Shown here one piece after another: positions 61,902 through 64,000 of a stretch of 64,000 bases of DNA. Both the position numbers and the translations under genes were made by a program. Origin of the DNA: CAWCUZ01 sp963798795 (GTDB taxonomy: Bacteria > Acidobacteriota > Vicinamibacteria > Vicinamibacterales > SCN-69-37). Numbering within the stretch: position 1 is the first letter of the stretch; each line of letters starts with the position of its first letter. The notes under the pieces were generated by a model. That model did not search any database. It was not told the DNA's origin and saw only the letters and a program-made list of their open reading frames with translations. The stretch spans positions 1-64,000 of the forward strand of contig CAWCUZ010000006.1 in NCBI GenBank assembly GCA_963798795.1, in the 5' to 3' direction.

Positions 61902-64000
61902 ATGCGCCGTCTCTCCCCGTGTCATCGACTGCTGCCGCTCGCCGCCGCCACGCTGGCCGCAGGCCTTTCGTCCGGGATCGTGCTGCGGGGGCAGGCACAG
62001 GCCTCGCCGGCCCCGCAGGCGGCTCGCGCCAATCCGCTGATGACGCCGAGTCCGCTGCCCGACCAGGCGCCGCGGTTCGACCTGGTCCAGGACCGCGACT
62101 TCAAGCCGGCGCTCGAGGAGGGCATGCGGCAGGAGTTATCGGAAGTCGACGCGGTCGCGAACGACCCCGCGCCGCCGACGTTCGAGAACACCTACGTCGC
62201 GCTGGAGAAGGCCGGACAGATGCTGTCGCGCGTGCAGATGGTCTTCAACGGCCTGGCGGGCGCAAACACCGACGCTGCGCTCCAGCAGCTGCAGGAGGAG
62301 GAAGCGCCCAGGCTGGCGGCCACGTCGGACGCCATCTATCTCAATCGCAAGCTGTTCGCGCGGATCGCGGCGGTGTACGCCAGGCGCGACTCGCTGTCGC
62401 TCGCGCCCGAGGCCCGGCGTCTCGTCGAATATCAGTATCAGCAGTTCGTGCTCGCGGGCGCCAGGCTCTCGGAGGCGGATCAGGCGACGCTGAAGAAGCT
62501 CGACGAGGAAGAAGCGTCGCTCGTCGCCCGGTTCACCAACCAGCTCCTCGACGGGACCAAAGCGGGCGCGCTCGTCGTCTCGGAGACGTCCGCGCTCGCG
62601 GGCCTGTCGGCGGGCGACCTCGATGCGGCGGCGCTCGCGGCCGAGTCGCGCGGCCTGACCGGCCAGTGGGTGATTCCGCTGCAGAACACCACGCAGCAGC
62701 CCGCGCTGGCCGCGCTGACCGATCGCGCCACGCGCCACACGCTGTTCGAGCACTCGTGGACGCGCGCCGAGCAGGGCGACGCGAATGACACGCGGGCCAC
62801 GATCGCGCGCATCGCCCAGCTCCGGGCGCAGGAGGCGGCCCTCCTCGGGTATGCGGACTTCGCGGCCTGGAAACTGCAGGATCAGATGGCCAGGACGCCG
62901 GCGGCGGTCGACGCCTTCCTCGCGAAGCTCGTGCCGCCCGCCACGGCGCGGGCGCGGCGCGAGGCGGCCGACATCCAGGCCCGCATCGACCAGCAGCACG
63001 GCGGGTTCCAGCTCCAGCCCTGGGACTGGAACCATTACGCCGAGCAGGTCCGCCGGGGGGCGTACGACCTCGACGACTCGGAGATCAAGCCGTACTTCGA
63101 GCTGAACCGCGTGCTCGAGGACGGCGTCTTTTACGCGGCCCACGAGCTGTACGGCGTGACGATGAAGGAGCGCCACGACCTTCCCGTCTACCAGCCGGAC
63201 GTGCGCGTGTTCGAGGTCTTCGACCGCGACAGCACGTCGCTCGGCCTCTTCTACGCCGACTACTACAAGCGCGACAACAAGGGCGGCGGCGCCTGGATGG
63301 ACACGTTCATGGGCCAGTCGCGCCTGCTCGGCACGAAGCCGGTGATCTACAACGTCACGAACATCCCGAAGCCGGCGCCGGGTCAGCCGACGCTGCTCGA
63401 CTTCGACGAAGTGACGACGCTGTTCCACGAGTTCGGCCACGCGCTGCACGGCTTCTTTGCCGACGAGGAGTACCCGACGCTCTCGGGCACGAACGTGGCG
63501 CGCGACTTCGTGGAGTTCCCGTCGCAGTTCAACGAGCACTGGGCGCTGGATCCGAAGGTGCTGGCGCACTACGCGATCAACGTGAACACGGGCGAACCGA
63601 TGCCGCAGGCGCTCGCCGACAGGATTCGCAAGGCGCGGACGTTCAATGCCGGCTACGACATGACGGAGCTGCTGGCGGCGGCCGAGCTCGACATGCAGTG
63701 GCACGTCCGCCCGTCCAGCGCGCCGCTCGTGACCGACGTGGATGCCTTCGAGCGCAACGCCCTTCAGAAGACGCACGTCGATCTGCCGCAGGTGCCGCCG
63801 CGCTACCGGTCGAGCTATTTCATGCACATCTGGGGCAACGGCTACGCGGCTGGCTATTACGCCTACCTCTGGACGCAGATGCTGGCCGACGATGCGTTCG
63901 CGTGGTTCGACGCGCACGGCGGGCTCACGCGCGAGAACGGCGATCGGTTCCGGCAGATGATCCTCTCGCGCGGCAACACGGAGGAGTACGGCGCGATGTA
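61902..64000 (+). CDS. M3 family zinc metallopeptidase, peptidyl-dipeptidase Dcp-like (partial, runs off right edge)
   Basis: From ATG 61902 about 699 residues are visible and the frame stays open to the edge. A signal-like start (LSPCHRLLPLAAATLAAGLSSGIVLRGQ) suggests periplasmic location. The N-terminal helical part (DFKPALEEGMRQELSEVDAVANDPAPPTFENTYVALEKAG) is typical of Dcp/oligopeptidase A. The catalytic zinc site is FHEFGHALHGFF (His509 and His513 with Glu510), followed by VEFPSQFNEHW carrying the third ligand region. HIWGNGYAAGYYAYLW is the substrate-binding Tyr/His block. It removes dipeptides from C-termini of short peptides. Only a few C-terminal residues should be missing. Confidence 0.93.
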   Translation, partial: MRRLSPCHRLLPLAAATLAAGLSSGIVLRGQAQASPAPQAARANPLMTPSPLPDQAPRFDLVQDRDFKPALEEGMRQELSEVDAVANDPAPPTFENTYVALEKAGQMLSRVQMVFNGLAGANTDAALQQLQEEEAPRLAATSDAIYLNRKLFARIAAVYARRDSLSLAPEARRLVEYQYQQFVLAGARLSEADQATLKKLDEEEASLVARFTNQLLDGTKAGALVVSETSALAGLSAGDLDAAALAAESRGLTGQWVIPLQNTTQQPALAALTDRATRHTLFEHSWTRAEQGDANDTRATIARIAQLRAQEAALLGYADFAAWKLQDQMARTPAAVDAFLAKLVPPATARARREAADIQARIDQQHGGFQLQPWDWNHYAEQVRRGAYDLDDSEIKPYFELNRVLEDGVFYAAHELYGVTMKERHDLPVYQPDVRVFEVFDRDSTSLGLFYADYYKRDNKGGGAWMDTFMGQSRLLGTKPVIYNVTNIPKPAPGQPTLLDFDEVTTLFHEFGHALHGFFADEEYPTLSGTNVARDFVEFPSQFNEHWALDPKVLAHYAINVNTGEPMPQALADRIRKARTFNAGYDMTELLAAAELDMQWHVRPSSAPLVTDVDAFERNALQKTHVDLPQVPPRYRSSYFMHIWGNGYAAGYYAYLWTQMLADDAFAWFDAHGGLTRENGDRFRQMILSRGNTEEYGAM

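Overview
The window is GC-rich, densely coded DNA from what looks like a member of the Acidobacteriota, probably a Vicinamibacteria-like lineage. The clearest taxonomic signs are two PadR regulator / duplicated-permease (ADOP) pairs, a large BNR/VPS10-like exported protein, choice-of-anchor-B and VCBS exported beta-propellers, and repeated Gly/Arg-rich inserts in exported proteins. No rRNA, tRNA, CRISPR array or transposase gene was seen.

Region 1 (1-14586) looks like an undescribed biosynthetic gene cluster. Leftward from about 3908 run two type I polyketide synthase genes: a KS-AT-ACP protein whose KS has Ser instead of the catalytic Cys (loading-module architecture), then a second PKS with an intact KS that leaves the window. 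Rightward from 4239 run an SDR oxidoreductase and two hexapeptide-repeat acyltransferases. Facing them, leftward from 14586, is a tightly coupled operon of four different tandem ATP-grasp ligases of the sugar-transfer-associated type, a type II thioesterase and an ABC-2 exporter (ATPase and permease). The simplest reading is polyketide acyl chain formation, several ATP-dependent amide or ester ligations, acylation and export. The product cannot be read from sequence.

Region 2 (14587-23335) holds a four-helix-bundle (23S intervening-sequence-type) protein flanked by short GTTCAG-type repeats, membrane proteins, and an overlapping three-gene set of exported beta-propeller proteins (FG-GAP/choice-of-anchor B, YVTN, VCBS).

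Region 3 (23505-29687) has two divergent PadR-ADOP modules around a REP-like palindrome array and a candidate PadR operator.

Region 4 (29792-64000) is a mixed chromosomal region: OmpA protein, membrane MutS homologue, prolyl oligopeptidase, two isoquinoline-oxidoreductase-like molybdenum enzymes (one with a cytochrome c), O-methyltransferase, SGNH esterase, APC permease, rhodanese, YdeI-like protein, LIC_10091-like protein, PlsC acyltransferase, transketolase, aminotransferase divergent from a tryptophanase, the BNR protein and an M3 peptidase that runs off the right edge.

Two features run across the whole window. Several families of short intergenic repeats sit at gene ends and sometimes supply stop or start codons. 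At least ten single-base frame breaks in unrelated genes, mostly in C or G runs, look more like uncorrected sequencing indels than gene decay. Several genes below are therefore given as one reconstructed span.
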